A stretch of 6,783 bases of DNA from contig NZ_JAILQF010000210.1 of assembly GCF_024699075.1 (NCBI RefSeq), positions 1 through 6,783 of the forward strand. The letters run 5' to 3'. Position numbers and translations under genes: made by a program. Positions 6,506-6,783 of the stretch are shown piece by piece. A model generated the notes under the pieces. The model saw only the letters and a list, made by a program, of their open reading frames with translations, was not told where the DNA came from and made no database searches. Every line of letters starts with the position of its first letter. Within the stretch, counting starts at the first letter, position 1. This DNA is from Butyrivibrio sp. (GTDB taxonomy: Bacteria; Bacillota_A; Clostridia; Lachnospirales; Lachnospiraceae).

Positions 6506-6783
6506 ATGAGTTCGGATTATGTAATTAGCTGCTGTTCTACAGCAGATATGCCAAAAGACTTTTTTGACACAAAAAAGGTAAGATATATATGTTTTCATTA
6601 CCAGCTTGATGGCGTAGATCATTTAGACGACCTTGGACAGACAATTTCATTTGATAAGTTCTATAAGGCTATGCAGGACGGAGCTGATACCAAGACTTCA
6701 CAGATCAATGTAGAAGAGTATGAAGAGTATTTTGAAGATATAGTTAAAGATGGTAAGGATATTATTCATCTTACATTGTCATC
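6506..6783 (+). CDS. DegV family protein (fatty-acid binding), 5' part only
   Basis: N-terminal 92 codons of an open reading frame that continues past the window edge. The start is ATG at 6506, with GGAGG at 6491-6495 and 10 nt spacing. The protein opens MSSDYVISCCSTADMPKDFF, matching the DegV N-terminal pattern in which a strand is followed by (D/C)STAD(L/M)P. It continues with DDLGQTISFDKFYKAM (41-56), TKTSQIN (62-68) and GKDIIHLTLS (83-92). Family knowledge: DegV proteins bind long-chain fatty acids and act as FakB-type partners of the fatty acid kinase FakA, feeding exogenous fatty acids into phospholipid synthesis; the TSQ region lies near the lipid pocket. Full members are about 280-300 residues, so about two thirds are missing here. 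It is transcribed divergently from the ABC operon. The family is clear; the lipid bound is not. Confidence 0.88.
   Translation, partial: MSSDYVISCCSTADMPKDFFDTKKVRYICFHYQLDGVDHLDDLGQTISFDKFYKAMQDGADTKTSQINVEEYEEYFEDIVKDGKDIIHLTLS

Noticed and set aside
6486..6509. Tiny frame MAEESYI whose TGA overlaps the DegV start as ATGA
   Set aside because: It looks like a coupled leader peptide, but there is no ribosome site before its ATG, and its codons are simply the ribosome site region of the DegV gene.

Overview
The window looks like chromosomal DNA from a low-GC, Gram-positive anaerobe of the Clostridia. Lachnospiraceae (Butyrivibrio or Pseudobutyrivibrio-like) is my best guess. This rests on the AT-rich composition, strong GGAGG-type ribosome binding sites, a lipoprotein carrying an M15 peptidase of a style common in that family, and a DegV-family gene. 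The taxon is inferred from style and not proven.

Layout. (1) Positions 5-1201 (+) encode a probable membrane-anchored or lipoprotein zinc peptidase of the M15 (VanY / L,D-endopeptidase-like) type. A striking 5-residue-periodic Ser-Asn linker separates its membrane anchor from the catalytic domain. (2) Positions 1202-1389 lie between convergent genes and hold two stem-loops: a long (~114 nt) near-palindromic hairpin, and a second one that overlaps the stop of the leftward gene and acts as its likely terminator. (3) Positions 1390-6113 (-) form a tight three-gene operon, transcribed right to left: an ABC ATPase, an ABC-2/NatB-type permease, and a second NatB-type permease fused to a C-terminal CPBP (CAAX-like, Abi) intramembrane protease domain with its catalytic motifs intact. 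The first two genes abut (TAA then GTG) and the last two overlap by ATGA, so translation is probably coupled. (4) Positions 6114-6505 are a 392-nt divergent intergenic region with a good extended -10 promoter for the ABC operon and a weaker candidate promoter for the rightward gene. (5) From 6506 (+) a DegV-family fatty-acid-binding protein begins and runs off the window.

How they work together. One ATPase would drive a permease heterodimer. The two permeases share a related extracytoplasmic domain, including the same VYIxxxTDLTID motif, so they look like paralogues of which one later acquired a protease. The substrate cannot be read from sequence. Sodium export (NatAB-like), peptide or bacteriocin export or immunity, and lipid or drug export are all possible. 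The exporter-protease fusion is the most interesting object here. The M15 lipoprotein and DegV gene have their own transcription units and no demonstrable link to the transporter.
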